DNA of 58,000 nucleotides from Adiantum capillus-veneris (lineage: Eukaryota; Streptophyta; Polypodiopsida; Polypodiales; Pteridaceae): contig CM043950.1 of NCBI GenBank assembly GCA_014529385.2, positions 65,554,935 to 65,612,934 on the forward strand. The letters run 5' to 3'. The position numbers and the translations under genes were made by a program. The notes beneath the pieces are model-generated. The model ran no database searches. It was given only the letters and a program-made list of their open reading frames with translations, and was not told where the DNA came from. Each line of letters starts with the position of its first letter. Within the stretch, counting starts at the first letter, position 1. Positions 23,371 to 34,555 of this stretch are shown here, piece after piece.

Positions 23371-24289
23371 TGTGGGATGCATGTCTAACCTCACCATCCT
23401 ATCTTATTGTAGTATTAGCGAGAACCACAATTAATTTGTCAAACCATGGGACGAAGCTGACTCGACTAGTGCATAGAGGCTACAAGAGGTTGTCAATCTC
23501 TCGGAAAACAACTAACAACTCGCATTTTACTCAAGCTACACTTAAGTGACTGAAATCACCAAAAGCCAATCTCTCATCGGCAAGCAAATCACATCCGTTA
23601 CACCATCAAATGACATCCAAACGTAACGAAACTTCTAGGACAAGTTTATAAGACCTAAGCACACATGCCTATGGTCTCAAACCCACTTTAGGTCAAGTTC
23701 CGAACTCGCGATTATTAAGAGCAGTGGATTTTTGACCTAGTCCTTTTCGACCCAGAATGCATCTAAATGCTTAGCAATGATGCCCCAATACCTTGCCTAT
23801 GCTTAGTTTTTGATTTAAAAGTATAAATTCCTAGTTATGATGAAATTAGGCCGCGGGTCGGCGATGTGAAAAGCTACAAAATACTGTGAATGGCTTACGT
23901 CAATGCATAGAGCTCTTACCTGCGGTTGCAATGCAACAAACGCAATCGCAATGTGACAACCGTAGAGGGAGTAGGAAGCGCGAGAAGGAGAGAAGTTAGC
24001 GCGGTTAGCTCACGCTGTGTATTTCTTATCCAAAAACATATATAAAACTTACAAAAATTGGCTTTTATACCTTAGCCAAGGTTTTTGGGTAGTCAAAACT
24101 AATAATTTGGAGTTCTACCAAAGCTGGGTGATGATTGGCTAATACAATCTGGAAGCTTGTAGCCCCGGCTCATTAATTACAGAGTTTATCTAAGAAAATA
24201 GGAGTTACAATATTCCCTATTTATCAAAATAATAATGTTTTACAAAGAGAACTCCGAAAAATGGTGTCCGCGTTAGCTTGCTGCTAACA
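23371..24289 (-). repeat. 3' LTR of element E
   Basis: 919 bp, in minus orientation TGTTAGCAGC...GATGCATCCCACA. It matches the 919-bp LTR at 47836-48754 over its whole length, with divergence of roughly 5% estimated by eye over the first 340 bases. A TATA box (TATAAAAG) lies near 24063-24070. It contains TTAATAATCGCGA (about 23706-23718), a half-copy of E's internal palindrome. Confidence 0.95.
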
Positions 24290-24304
24290 TTTCCCCCCCT
24301 CCTC
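24290..24304 (-). other. Polypurine tract of element E
   Basis: Minus-strand GAGGAGGGGGGAAA sits directly against the 3' LTR and shows that this LTR is the 3' one of a minus-strand element. Confidence 0.9.
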
Positions 24305-24470
24305 ACCTGTGTCATCCCTTGACATAGCTTTACGGGTTGAAATAGTCTTCGGGTTGACAGTTGGCGAAGTGGTCTTTAAGCGCGTCCAGTGCCTTCTGGT
24401 ATCTGATTCTTCGTTCTTTGTTGGGCACTTGCAGAAATTTCATTGTTATTTGATTCTTTAGCTCCACCAC

Positions 24471-27000
24471 TCAGTAGCCTACAAACCTGGATGTTAGGTT
24501 GATGATCACCGGCGCAAATATCTTCATTTGCCAGGTGAAGAATCCAGTGTAGAAAGCTTCTTCAAAGGCCAACATATTATTCGATGGCAAGAACATGCAT
24601 CTGACATAAAATCCGTAAAGGACCTCTTCTGAAGGTTTCCCACTCAGATCGTAGCATAAGCCTTTGTTTCCTTCCAAGAATGATAGCCATGGGACTCTTG
24701 TTTGCTCAAGCTCATTAAAAACTTGTATACATGTGAGCAGCATTCTGCAGATCTTACATAACATGGCACAAGAGAGATCTGGTAGACTCTTGAAGAAAGA
24801 CATGGCGCGCGTTAGGGTTTTCACCATGTATTCCTCCGTTGCTTGACCTCTCTCGGGAGTTGATAGCCTGGGGAAGTTGAGCCAAGTTGGCCTCTTCTTT
24901 TGCAGTGCGTCATGCGCTTGCCATGTCCTTACTCTAGGTACAGGACAGAAGGTTGGATCTCTTTGAAGGGCTGCCATGTCCTTACTCTGGGTACAGGACA
25001 GAAGGTTGGATCTCTTTGAAGGGCTGCAGGTGCTCTTGTGAACAGAATCAGGTATCTCGGATTCTTGTTCAGCTAGCTTAACCTCCACTTTGGGTGGTCT
25101 TTATCTGCACCATCTTCTTGCATATCCTTGTACAACCTTTCTTTCACTTGTAATAGTTCTACTTTAATGAGAGGGTACGGTAGGGATTGTTGGTGCCATT
25201 GAGCGTTGATATGATTGGGAGTGAGTTGAGTGACGTTGACAGAGTGTAAAACTCTCAACTCCCAATCCATAGCGGCTTTCCACTACTCATCCACCTCTAG
25301 GGTGATCTTCTCCTTCAGTGCGTCTTCTTCAGCTTTTCACAGCTGGACCATTGGCACTGTGTCTTCATCCGTGATGTTAATCTAAAAATCTTCATTACCA
25401 CTTGGCTCTGCTGTTGACTTTGTCTCAAACTCAGCAAACAAGACCGAGGGTATGTCTATCTGTGGCGGCTCTGAAGTTCCTGCCTCTTCCCGCTTGTCTG
25501 GTTTTCAATCTGTGAGGAGTTGATTTATCCGCTTGAGTTCTGCTATCTCCTTTAGAAGCTCCTCCTCTCTCTGAACCGGCATCAATTCCAGGTCACTGCT
25601 TTGTGATTGTTCTAGATTTAATTCCAATTCTAGGTCTTTGTTTTTCTTTTCAAGTGCCTTATACACTTCGTCAGTTCCTTTGATCGAGGCCACGGCTGGA
25701 TTTTCTCTGATTTACCGTAAGAAAATGGTGTGATCATTGATCCTTTGTTCAGAATACTGCAAAGAAGCATTGGCAACATCTAATTGCACCTCAATTTTTT
25801 GAGCTGACAGAGAGGTCGTAAGAAGTTCATTCGTAACTTCTGTCAGCTGCTCATCTTTTGCTTTGCAGGCATCGAACAGTTTAGTGAGTAGATCACCTAA
25901 CTCCTCCATTTCTTTTTTTTGTTTATCTCTAGCCAACTGATGTTGTTCCGCTTCTGCCTTCAACTCTTGCACCTGCCTTTGAAGATCAGTGATGACAGTC
26001 ATCTTGTCTTCTAACTCTCCTTGGAGAGCGTCAATCACCATTTCAAGTTCCTTGGCCTTGGTGCTACTGTTTAATGCTGTTGAACGGAGTCTCTCCATCA
26101 TTTCTTGCATCTGCCATGCATATTCATTGAATTATACTATTACTTCATTGTTTGACTACCACTCCTCCTGTCTTGCTAGCTGGGATGTGCCTCCAACCTC
26201 GTGTGTGGATTCTTGCTGCATCGTAACTGCTGGTGGTTCTTGTGTAGAGGTAGATGGTCGGTCTTCTTCTTGGGTATCCTAAGGCTTTGAGGCCTCCGTA
26301 ATTTCTGGCTGAGTAGAAGTAGAGGGTGTTATCTCAACCCTTGCTGTCTCTTCAGGTGCCGGCCTTTCTTCTATCTCTGGCTCAAGTTCTGTCTCATGTG
26401 CAGTGGTAGGTGCTTTTTCTGCATCTGCTTTCTTATCAGTCTCTTTTTTAGGTCTACTTACCTTTTCTTCTTTTGGATTTTGAGTATCTTCTCCTGCCTT
26501 CTCCTGTTCCGGCTCGGTTTCTTTTTCTTTTTGTCCGGTCATTCCTTCAGTGGGCAGTCTGAGTGCCTTTGCCACTATCTCTTTTATGATCATGACTTCA
26601 ATCTTGTTCCCTTGGGTGTCTGATATTGGTGCAGTTCCGTCTTCTTTGATGGTGGATAGAAGCTCGTAAGCTTTCTGAAAGTCCACTCCGCAAGGCTCTT
26701 GTTCATAGAAATGCCTGAGCCCCAACCTGCGGTTATCCTCTTTTGTCTTTGGCTTGGCAACTACATCATATACTTCTTTGGGCACGAGTTGCAACTCCAC
26801 CTGATGCCCCTCTTCACTCTTGAACTTGCCAATGAAGACCGTAGTGTGGTGCTCTTCTAACTATTCTCTGGAAAGGTAGGATTTCTTTGCTGCTTTGACT
26901 GACTCAGGGTCTAGTTGATACACACAAGTACTTCTTGTAGTTTCTCTTTTTGGTTTAGCTTCTTCTTGGCCCTTTTTGCTGCTTGCATTTCTCCTGTTCA
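24471..27000 (-). pseudogene. Element E extra ORF: coiled-coil protein between integrase and 3' LTR
   Basis: One frame can be followed on the minus strand from about 27000 to about 25100 through several stops (near 26863, 26279, 26156, 26126, 25712 and 25505). The last 205 residues (25088-24471) lie in another frame. An N-terminal globular part (VELQLVPKEVYDVVAKP, IEVMIIKEIVAKALRLPTEG) is followed by a Glu/Lys/Pro/Thr-rich linker (about 26530-26290). A long coiled coil follows (about 26110-25710, continuing 25690-25510) with heptad-like leucines, then a C-terminal domain. A 53-bp tandem duplication (24920-25025) disturbs the C-terminal part. No signal peptide or membrane segment is evident. 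The place is where Athila elements carry an env-like ORF, but the protein looks cytoplasmic. Function unknown. Confidence 0.75.
24920..25025. repeat. 53-bp tandem duplication in the coiled-coil ORF
   Basis: Two copies of a 53-bp unit beginning GCCATGTCCTTACTCT differ at one position. The length is not a multiple of three, so the duplication shifts the frame. Confidence 0.95.
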
Positions 27001-27174
27001 GTGAATAGAGTGCAAAGTTAGCAACTTTGTCGAAATTTTCTCTAAAATGTCCTTTTAGATTGAAATGCTGACAATTTGGTCCAATTTGCTTCAAATCAAT
27101 TTTTGAACAAGCAAAGATGCATAAAAGCATGCAAGGAACAAAACTGTATGGACAAAACAAAATTTGCAACCACA

Positions 27175-27773
27175 GTAAATAAGCGCGATTATTTACAACT
27201 GAGGTAAATTTCCAACTTTTTGCAAAATGGGCTTTCTAGGCTTGAATTATATACCAAATACATGCTCTGAGTGAAATATGGGCTCATTTGGATGCACAGG
27301 GTGAAAATGGTACCAAATTTTGGCTTTAGGTCTCTGAAACAGTAGATATAAAGGAATTTGAGATTTTGAACTCCAAATTGATTCAAAATTGGCTAGTGGG
27401 CTTAATACATCATGTACTTTGATTGTATGATGGCAAAATATCAAAATTCCCCAATTTTGACCAGAAAGTAAATAATCGCGATTATTAACTTTTCTTCCAA
27501 AATTGACATTTTTTGGTACAAATTGGTTCTAGGCATTGTATGGACCTTGGGTATAAGATATGAGGTGATTTGGATCAAGAAATGTGGTCCATAACCCAAA
27601 TTTTGGCTTGCAAAGACTTCTTTGCGTTTTTTGGCAATTTTACAAGTAATGGGTGGTCATTTTGGCTCATACTTGATTTTTGGCATGTAATAGGTGTGTA
27701 CACATGATAGGTGAGGTGATTTGACAATTTCCAAGAAAAACTGATGCAAAAGTAAATAATCGTGATTATTTAC
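27175..27773. repeat. Element E palindrome-phased repeats, 3' block (3 palindromes)
   Basis: 22-bp palindromes with arms GTAAATAATCG and CGATTATTTAC occur at 27175-27196 (one arm mismatch), 27468-27489 (one mismatch) and 27752-27773 (a centre change, TCGTGA). Start-to-start spacing is 293 and 284 bp. The sequences between are related but strongly diverged (shared GGTGATTTGGATC, GTGTACACATGAT and TTTTGG words), so the palindrome is far better kept than the rest of the unit. The repeat continues weakly to about 27870. Confidence 0.9.
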
Positions 27774-27911
27774 AACAGTGACAAAAACTTTGCAAAACCT
27801 ACAAATTTTGACCTAGGCATGTTTCATACACCTAATACAAGTCCTAAATTGAATTTGGTCATGTCGGCATCACTTTGTGTTCTGTCGACTCTGAAATCAT
27901 CTTTTTTGTGA

Positions 27912-28169
27912 CTACTCTGTCTTGTTGGGTTGGTCGGTCAACTTTGAGGCTTTGGACTTGTCCGTAACATAGTCATGAAGCAACCTGTCCAATTCTGGCT
28001 CATTTGGAGTTAGTTTAACCTCGTATGTTGAATTTGACGATTTGTAACCTTCGAGCCGTTTTCTGCTTTTCGAGGGCTTTGCTTGATGGATTTCACCAAA
28101 CCAATCATATACATTGTATATGGACCTCATTAGCAAGCCATCTGTGAAGTCAGGTTGGAATAATGGCAT
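27912..28169 (-). CDS. Short hypothetical frame in element E spacer
   Basis: An 85-residue frame (MPLFQPDFTDGLL...), ending in a Lys/Asp-rich tail. It lies in E between the palindrome repeats and the insertion of A, upstream of the coiled-coil ORF in the sense of transcription. No domain is recognised. It may be a leftover of the spacer's coding part or chance. Confidence 0.25.
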   Translation of the reverse strand: MPLFQPDFTDGLLMRSIYNVYDWFGEIHQAKPSKSRKRLEGYKSSNSTYEVKLTPNEPELDRLLHDYVTDKSKASKLTDQPNKTE

Positions 28170-29096
28170 TTGCCAAAAACCTAACTATTCTACTGGGGAC
28201 CCCCTTGACCCTAGCCAAATAGTTATCTGATGGTATAGAAAGGTTCTATTATGTTAGGGCATGCTATGGTTTAAATCCCATCCGATTTGGTCAAGCTGGC
28301 AGGCCGCTATGGTCAGTTTTAGGTCGTAGGTCTTCGTGCACTGCTCACTTTCTAGGGTTTTTTCTAGGGCTTTACACTAGCTACCGGCCGTACAAAATGG
28401 ATCATTGTCGCGATCAAAGAACTTACTCCTCATGTCTCGTGTGAGACGGCGCTGAAAATGGTCAACTGTGGACTCCGGAAAAGTCGCGCGAAAAGAGGTC
28501 GAAATCTCTCTTTGCAAAGGTTCCAAGTAGAAATGATGTGGTTTTAGCATCCCATGGATATCTATACCCAGACTTCCGAACCAAATTTCCCCAGATTCCC
28601 TTGTTAGTCCTACTAGGCCGTGAAATCTATGTTAGACTCAAATTTCCCTCATCGGATTCCTGTAGCTCATTCTGCAAGAATTTTGCAAAAGTAGGCATGG
28701 CTGTCTAATTCAGGCTTCCCGCTTCCATCTTCTGATTTCATTGAAAATTTTTGTGCTTGTTCGCCTTGTCTTTTTTATCACCATTGTGTCTTTCGTTTTT
28801 CCATATGAGCTCCCTGTTATTTACTATTAATTTTTGACTTGTTTATTTAAAAAATCAAAGAAAATAGCAAAATGCTCTAAAAAAGTAAAGTAAAAATCCA
28901 ATAATTAAGAAAATCCCTTGAAAAACATAGCTTTATTGTTTTTTGTTGAATTTTTCTATTTTTAAGCCTCATTATGAATAAAAATGATGAAAAATATCCA
29001 AAAAGGACTATTTGTAATGATTTCTGATAGTATAAACACTATTTACACTCATCGGGAAGATATTATCAGTGAATTTTCCCTTGATGATGAATTATA
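28170..29096 (-). mobile_element. Element E spacer, non-coding, up to the insertion of element A
   Basis: About 930 bp, turning very AT-rich after 28780. No supported frame. The last five bases TTATA are one copy of A's target-site duplication. Confidence 0.6.
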
Positions 29097-29288
29097 TGTT
29101 GGGGTATAAAGCCCAATGTGGTCGCCCAGGTAAGTGGGCGGGCCGCCAGGTATGTATACATATTCTTTTGTAAAAACCTAATAACAACTCACTATGCTCT
29201 ACACATTACAGTAGAGCGAGTTCACCATATCGTCGTGCTCTTCTTCTCGCACTCTCTCTCGGGTCACACTTCCGCTCGTACTCCTTCA
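29097..29288 (+). repeat. 5' LTR of element A
   Basis: TGTTGGGGTATAAAG...CTCCTTCA, 192 bp, with a GGTATAAAGCCC segment near the start that may act as a TATA box. Confidence 0.96.
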
Positions 29289-29290
29289 AC

Positions 29291-29302
29291 TGGTATCAGA
29301 GC
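29291..29302 (+). other. Primer-binding site of element A
   Basis: TGGTATCAGAGC two bases after the LTR, complementary to initiator-Met tRNA. Confidence 0.92.
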
Positions 29303-30384
29303 TCAGATCGAGGCTCGGGGCAGCATTGCAAGAGGCTAGATTCACCAGCTCAGATTGGAGTGAAATTCGACTTGCAAAGACATGGCCCCAAATCCTGTGG
29401 GGAAGCCCGAAGGGCTTGGTGTTCTCAGAATTTCATTCTGAGGTCATCTCGGCCACTGTTCGGCTTCGACACAGTTCTGCGCAGGCCATTTTCGACTACG
29501 TGGTCTCAGCGGGTGCAGATCCGACTCTGCAAATTTGGGGTTTCGGCCTACGACTACAGGTGCTGAGAATATCGACACTCCCAGAGTGTTGATTTGTGGC
29601 TGTCTACACATCAAAGGACGGCTCATAGTTCTTGGAGGCGTGTCACATACGACACGGGCGCATCTACACACAGACTGTAGGCGACATCCACTAGTTCATT
29701 AGGTAGCTTGTGTTTACTGCTTGATATTCTAGATTTCATCCTGACATTGCAGGTACTTCCACATGGGATGTATTGTCAGAGATGATGTATGTTTGTTGAG
29801 GGTTTGTTGGCTGTGAGTCACGCAGCAAACAACCGCCGCAGCGGTTACAACATATAGTGGGAAATTTGTGGATGTATGATTTTGTGGGAAGTCTATGTAT
29901 TGTCAGATTTACTGCAGCCTTTGTTGAGGGTCGAGTGAGGTTTTATTGAGCTGGGGGATTCTCGAATGTTGAGATCCTTTCAGTGATACAGGTCTTGGAG
30001 CGATCCCTCGAGCACCCTTGGATAGGTAGCTAGGATGTATTGACTGTGAGTTAGACAGTTGGGATTGCATCTTTGCTTTACTGCCGTTGAGGAATTGTCA
30101 AAGTCTATGCTTACAGGATAGTGACAGGACAGTGAGAGATAGTACAGGTGCAGGACAGAATTACCCGCAACTTACAGTGTCAGAGAGACAGTGTTTTTGA
30201 GCTGTTTTTTGGTCTGTTTTTGAGTACACCAGAGCCATCTTACAAAGGAGACTCTGCCAAAATTTTTGCAGAATCTGAAGCTTTCTTGGTTCATTTGACA
30301 GGTTGATATTGGTTCAGAGGTCAGTTTACAGGGGAAACTCTGCTGAATTTTCCCCAGGAAAGTAAACTACTGTGAAGCGTAGCT
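29303..30384 (+). other. 5' leader of element A
   Basis: About 1.1 kb between PBS and gag. Several overlapping frames are open for 60-90 codons, but none looks conserved. The second half repeats words such as GACAGTGAGAG and CAGGACAG. It is probably an untranslated leader with the packaging signal. Confidence 0.6.
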
Positions 30385-31128
30385 ATGGCTGGATCACAGG
30401 ACACTGCTCTTTACAATATCAAGAAGCTGGATGGAACCAATTTCCCATTGTGGAAGAAGCAGATTCGGCACGTGTTGGTACAAAAGAAGCAGATAAAACC
30501 TATAAAGCTCAAGGGGATAAAACCACAAGATATGGACGAAGATGAATGGAGCGAAATGGGTGAATTGGCACTTTCTACCATTATGCTGACTTTGGCAGAA
30601 AGCGTTTACTTCAATGTAGTAGACGAGTTGTCGGCTTATGAAGCATGGACAAAGCTGAGTGATCTTTATGAGAAGCAGAGTGCAGCTTCACAGGTATCCT
30701 GGCTTAAGAAGCTTGTTGACTTGAAGATGAAATAAGGGACACCTATGTCCAATCATCTGAATGAATTCAACACCATCTACAGTCAGTTGTCAGCTCAAGG
30801 TGTCAAGTTTGATGAACCTGTTAGAGCTATGTTCCTGTTGATCACATTGCCGGAAAGTTGGGACACTTTTCGCACAGCTTTGAGTAATTCTGCACCTCCA
30901 GATGGTTTGAACATAGCAGGCGTAGAAGGAAGTCTGCTTACTGAAGAAACCAATAGAAAGACAATGGACAAAGGCAATGGAAAAGCCTTAGTTGTCAGGG
31001 GAAGGACCAAAGAAAAGTACAAAGGTGGAAAGAGGAATCAGTCTCGTAGCAAGTCCCGCAGTGCTAAAGGCAAGAGTGACATAGAATGCTACCATTGTGG
31101 CAAGAAGGGTCACATGAAAAGAGACTGA
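30385..31128 (+). pseudogene. Element A gag with broken zinc knuckle
   Basis: The start ATG (MAGSQDTALYN...) gives a copia gag: KKLDGTNFPLWKKQI, ELALSTIMLTLAESV, AYEAWTKLSDLYEKQS. A TAA at 30733-30735 falls in KMK*GTPMSNHLNEF, in frame with the following segment, which continues with VRAMFLLITLPESWDTF and a basic region. The zinc knuckle CYHCGKKGHMKRD is followed directly by TGA (31126-31128), exactly where the last cysteine of C-X2-C-X4-H-X4-C belongs. Confidence 0.93.
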
Positions 31129-31194
31129 AGAGAATGGAAAGCAGAAAAAGGCAAAGAGAAAGCTGAAGACCATGGTGAGAAGAACAAGTCCTCA

Positions 31195-32829
31195 GTGAAG
31201 ATTCAAGAGATAAATGTGACAAACACTATTGCAGAGGATGATAGTCTAGTGTCAGGAGACATCTACTTCTTGAAGAATACAATGGACTCAGCTCTTCTTA
31301 CAACATCTGATGGAAATGCACTGAGTGACTGGATTATAGACTCAGGGGCATCACTTCATGTGTCTCCAAACAAGGAGTGGTTTACCTCTTATGTGACCAC
31401 TAAAGATCATGTTCGGCTAGGCAATGGGCAGACATGTGAGATCTTAGGTGTTGGAGATGTTCAATTGAAATTTCAGAATGGCTCTTCTTTCATGCTGAAG
31501 AATGTGAGACATGTTCCCGCAATTACAAAGAGCTTGATCAGCACAGGTTTACTTTATGATGCTGGCTACGTCACCACTTTTGGACAAAACATGTGGAAGA
31601 TATCCAAGGGTTCGATGACAGTAGCACATGGAGTAAAGTCTGGAGGACTTTACATGATTTATGTATCAAATGTCTCTAAAAATGTAATCAATGTAACCGA
31701 GCAGCCGAACGTTTCTTTGTGGCATAGCCGGTTAGGACATATGTCCAAGAAGGGAATGGAAATCTTGTCTCATTCTAGTTATTTGCTTGGCTTTTCATCT
31801 AGTGATTTTGAATTCTGTGAACATTGTCTGTATGGTAAGCAAACACAACAGCCACATAAGCATAGAAGCAGTAGAAGAGATACACAATTGGCACTTGTTC
31901 ATAGTGATTTGTCTGGACCTATGCCTAATCTATCTCTAGGGGGAGCTTCTTACTTTATGACATTTATAGATGATTACTCGAGGAAAGTATGGGTTTACTT
32001 TCTCAAGCACAAGGATGAAGCGTTTAGTGTTTTCAAAACGTTTGTGACACTTGTGGAGAATCAGAGTGGCAAGAAGCTTAAATGCTTACGCACTGACAAT
32101 GGTGGAGAGTATGTTTCAAAGGCCTTTCAGGACTTTTTTGAGTCAAAAGGTATAAAACGTGAACTTACTGCTCCTTACAATCCTCCTCAAAATGGTGTTG
32201 CTGAGAATATGAATAGGACCATACAAGAGAAGGTCAAAAGTATGTTGTCTAATGCACGGCTGCCAAATGGGTTTTGAGCTGAAGCTGTATCAACAGCTGT
32301 TCATCTTATAAATAGATCTCCTAGCAAGGTTTTGCAGAAGGATTCAATGCCAGAGATGGTATGGTCAGGCAAAATGCCCTCATACAAGCATCTCAGAGTC
32401 TTTGGCTGTGAGGCATATACTCACGTTCCAAAGGAATTTAGGAACAAACTGGGACCAAAGAGTAGAAAGTGCATCTTTCTAGGCTATGGTAATTCTGGTG
32501 AGATGGGGTATAGACTTTGGGATCCCGAGTCTAGAAAGGTTATCCGCAGCAATGATGTTCACTTTAATGAAGCCAAATATCATTCTAAACCAGAGAGGGT
32601 TGAGGAGATTAGAAGATTTGTCTTCCAAGAAGATGGACCTGCACGTGCAAGACAAAATGTCAGGGCTCAAGAGGAGCAAGGACAGGATCGAGTGGAACCA
32701 CAGGTTGTGGCTGAGCCTGAGCCACCTATTGTGCGTAGATCTGGACGTATCACGCGACCTCGTGATAGGTTTGTTCCATCTATGAATTATGTCATGCAAT
32801 CAGAGATGACAGCTCTACATAAAAGCTAG
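31195..32829 (+). pseudogene. Element A protease and integrase
   Basis: Same frame as gag. The protease site is WIIDSGASLHVS (about 31330). The pre-integrase motif LWHSRLGHMSKKG and CEHCLYGKQ precede the core: HSDLSGPM, FIDDYSRKVWVYF, RTDNGGEYVS, YNPPQNGVAENMN. The position after the catalytic E reads N where R is usual. A TGA (32275-32277) replaces the Trp expected in NGF*AEA. The frame resumes through PSKVLQKD and FGCEAYTHVPKE, LGYGNSGEMGYRLW to a TAG at 32827-32829. Confidence 0.94.
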
Positions 32830-33484
32830 ACATGGAAGCTAGTTAAATTACCACAGGGCAAAAAGGCTCTACCTTGTAAATGGGTTTACAGGTATAAGAT
32901 CACCGCTCATGATAGTCAGCCAAAGTACAAAGCAAGGCTTGTTGCCAAGGGCTTTAAGCAAGAACAAGGCATTGACTTTGATGAAGTCTTCTCTCCAGTG
33001 GTCAAGATGACTACATTGAGATGCTTTCTTGCATTGGTTGCCATATTAGATTTGGTGTTGCACCAAATGGATGTCAAGACAACGTTCTTGCATGGTGATT
33101 TAGATGTGGAAATTTACATGTAGCAGCCAGAAAGGCAAGGAAGATTTGGTATGCCAGTTGTTAAAGAGTCTTTATGGCTTAAAACAATCACTGAGGGCAT
33201 GGTACCATAAGTTCCACAAGTTTATGCTTTCTCAAGGCTACAAACATAGTGAGTTCGATCATTGTCTATATACAAAGAAGGCTAAGGATGGCAGTTGGCT
33301 GATCCTTATTTTGTATGTGGATGACATGTTGATTGCTGGCAAGCACTTGGAAGAAATTTCAGCTTTGAAGTCAAAGATGGCAAAATCATTTGACATGAAA
33401 GACATGGGTGAGGCAAGTCATATACTTGGTATGCGCATTGATAGAGACAGATCAAAGAAGTTGATTTGGTTATCTCAAACATAG
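32830..33484 (+). pseudogene. Element A reverse transcriptase
   Basis: The RT begins in the gag frame just after the TAG: TWKLVKLPQGKKALPCKWVY, KARLVAKGFKQEQGIDF, HQMDVKTTFLHGDLDVEIYM, then a TAG (33121-33123) where Glu is usual. A small deletion near 33130 shifts the frame; the next frame carries KEDLVCQLLKSLYGLKQS, AWYHKFHKFML and the catalytic YVDD (33313-33324). A TAG at 33482-33484 closes this part. Confidence 0.93.
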
Positions 33485-34274
33485 TATATTGACAAGGTTT
33501 TGCAACGTTTCAATATGGAGAAGGGAAAGGCATTGAGTGTTCCATTGCCACCATATGTGAAACTTAGCAAACAAGATTGTCCTGTGTCTGAGGAAGAACA
33601 GGCTGAAATGGATAAGATTCCATATGCGTCTACAGTGGGTAGTTTAATGTATGCAATGATTGCTACTCGCCCAGACATTGCATTTGTAGTGGGAGTAGTA
33701 AGTCGATACATGTCAAACCCAGGCTAGAAACATTGGGAGGTAGCGAAAGGAATATTGAGATACCTGAAAGCTACAAAGAGTATGCCTATATGCTATGGGA
33801 GTCAAGAGCTAAGTGTAAAGGGTTTTACAGACTCAGATTATGCAGGTGACTTAGACAACCGAAGGTCTACGTCAGGGGTATGTCTTTACATTGGCTGGTG
33901 GAGCAGTATCAAGGCGTTCTAGATTACAAGATTGTGTTTCTCAGTCTACTACAGAGGTTGAATATGTTGCAGCATCAGAGGCATGCAAAGAATCAATTTG
34001 GCTTAATCGACTAGTAACAGATTTGGGAATCAAAGAAGAGATGCCTGTGTTATATTGTGATAGTCAAAGTGCTATACAATTGGCTCGCAATCCAGTTTAT
34101 CACTCAAAGACAAAGCATGTGGATCTGAAGTATCATTTCATCAGGGAAATGCTCGAGGATAAGCAACTTCAGCTTGTCAAAGTTCACACCATAGAAAATC
34201 CTGCTGATCTACTTACAAAAGGACTTCCCTCAGAGATCTTTGCGCATTTTCGCAAGCAGTTAGGTGTAGTGTAG
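33485..34274 (+). pseudogene. Element A RT connection and RNase H
   Basis: It continues in the YVDD frame (YIDKVLQRFNMEKGKA, YASTVGSLMYAMIATRPDIA) to a TAG at 33725-33727, then KHWEVAKGILRYLK and FTDSDYAGDLDNRRSTSG. An apparent one-base insertion near 33884 shifts the frame. The rest gives LAGGAVS, STTEVEYVAASEACKE, YCDSQSAIQLARNPVYHSKT and the closing ENPADLLTKGLP. The catalytic acids of RNase H are still visible. Confidence 0.92.
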
Positions 34275-34363
34275 TACATCACTTCTCTACATCTCTTGTA
34301 TATTAGCTTGTATAGTAGCTTCTCTCACACTTAAAGTACCACATTGGACTTCAAGTGGGAGGT
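34275..34363 (+). other. 3' untranslated region and polypurine tract of element A
   Basis: About 90 bp. The tract TCAAGTGGGAGGT (34351-34363) directly precedes the 3' LTR. Confidence 0.85.
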
Positions 34364-34555
34364 TGTTGGGGTATAAAGCCCAATGTGGTCGCCCAGGTAA
34401 GTGGGCGGGCCGCCAGGTATGTATACATATTCTTTTGTAAAAACCTAATAAGAACTCACTATGCTCTACATATTACAGTAGAGCGAGTTCACCATATCGT
34501 CGTGCTCTTCTTCTCCCACTCTCTCTCGCGTCACACTTCCGCTCGTACTCCTTCA
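34364..34555 (+). repeat. 3' LTR of element A
   Basis: 192 bp, four substitutions relative to the 5' LTR, followed by the TTATA duplication. Confidence 0.96.

Larger units (their letters stand above)
29097..34555 (+). mobile_element. Element A: structurally complete Ty1/copia retrotransposon nested in element E
   Basis: 192-bp LTRs at 29097-29288 and 34364-34555 differ at four positions (about 2%). The perfect duplication TTATA is present at 29092-29096 and 34556-34560. PBS, leader, gag, protease, integrase, RT, RNase H and polypurine tract follow in copia order on the plus strand. In-frame stops and two frameshifts make it non-autonomous. Its short LTR distance makes it one of the youngest insertions here. 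Confidence 0.97.

Noticed and set aside
3674-34274. Stop-codon reassignment or programmed readthrough (many in-frame TAG/TGA in copia A and B)
   Set aside because: TAA stops, frameshifts and loss of catalytic or zinc-binding residues are also present, so ordinary decay is simpler. Sites are not shared between elements.
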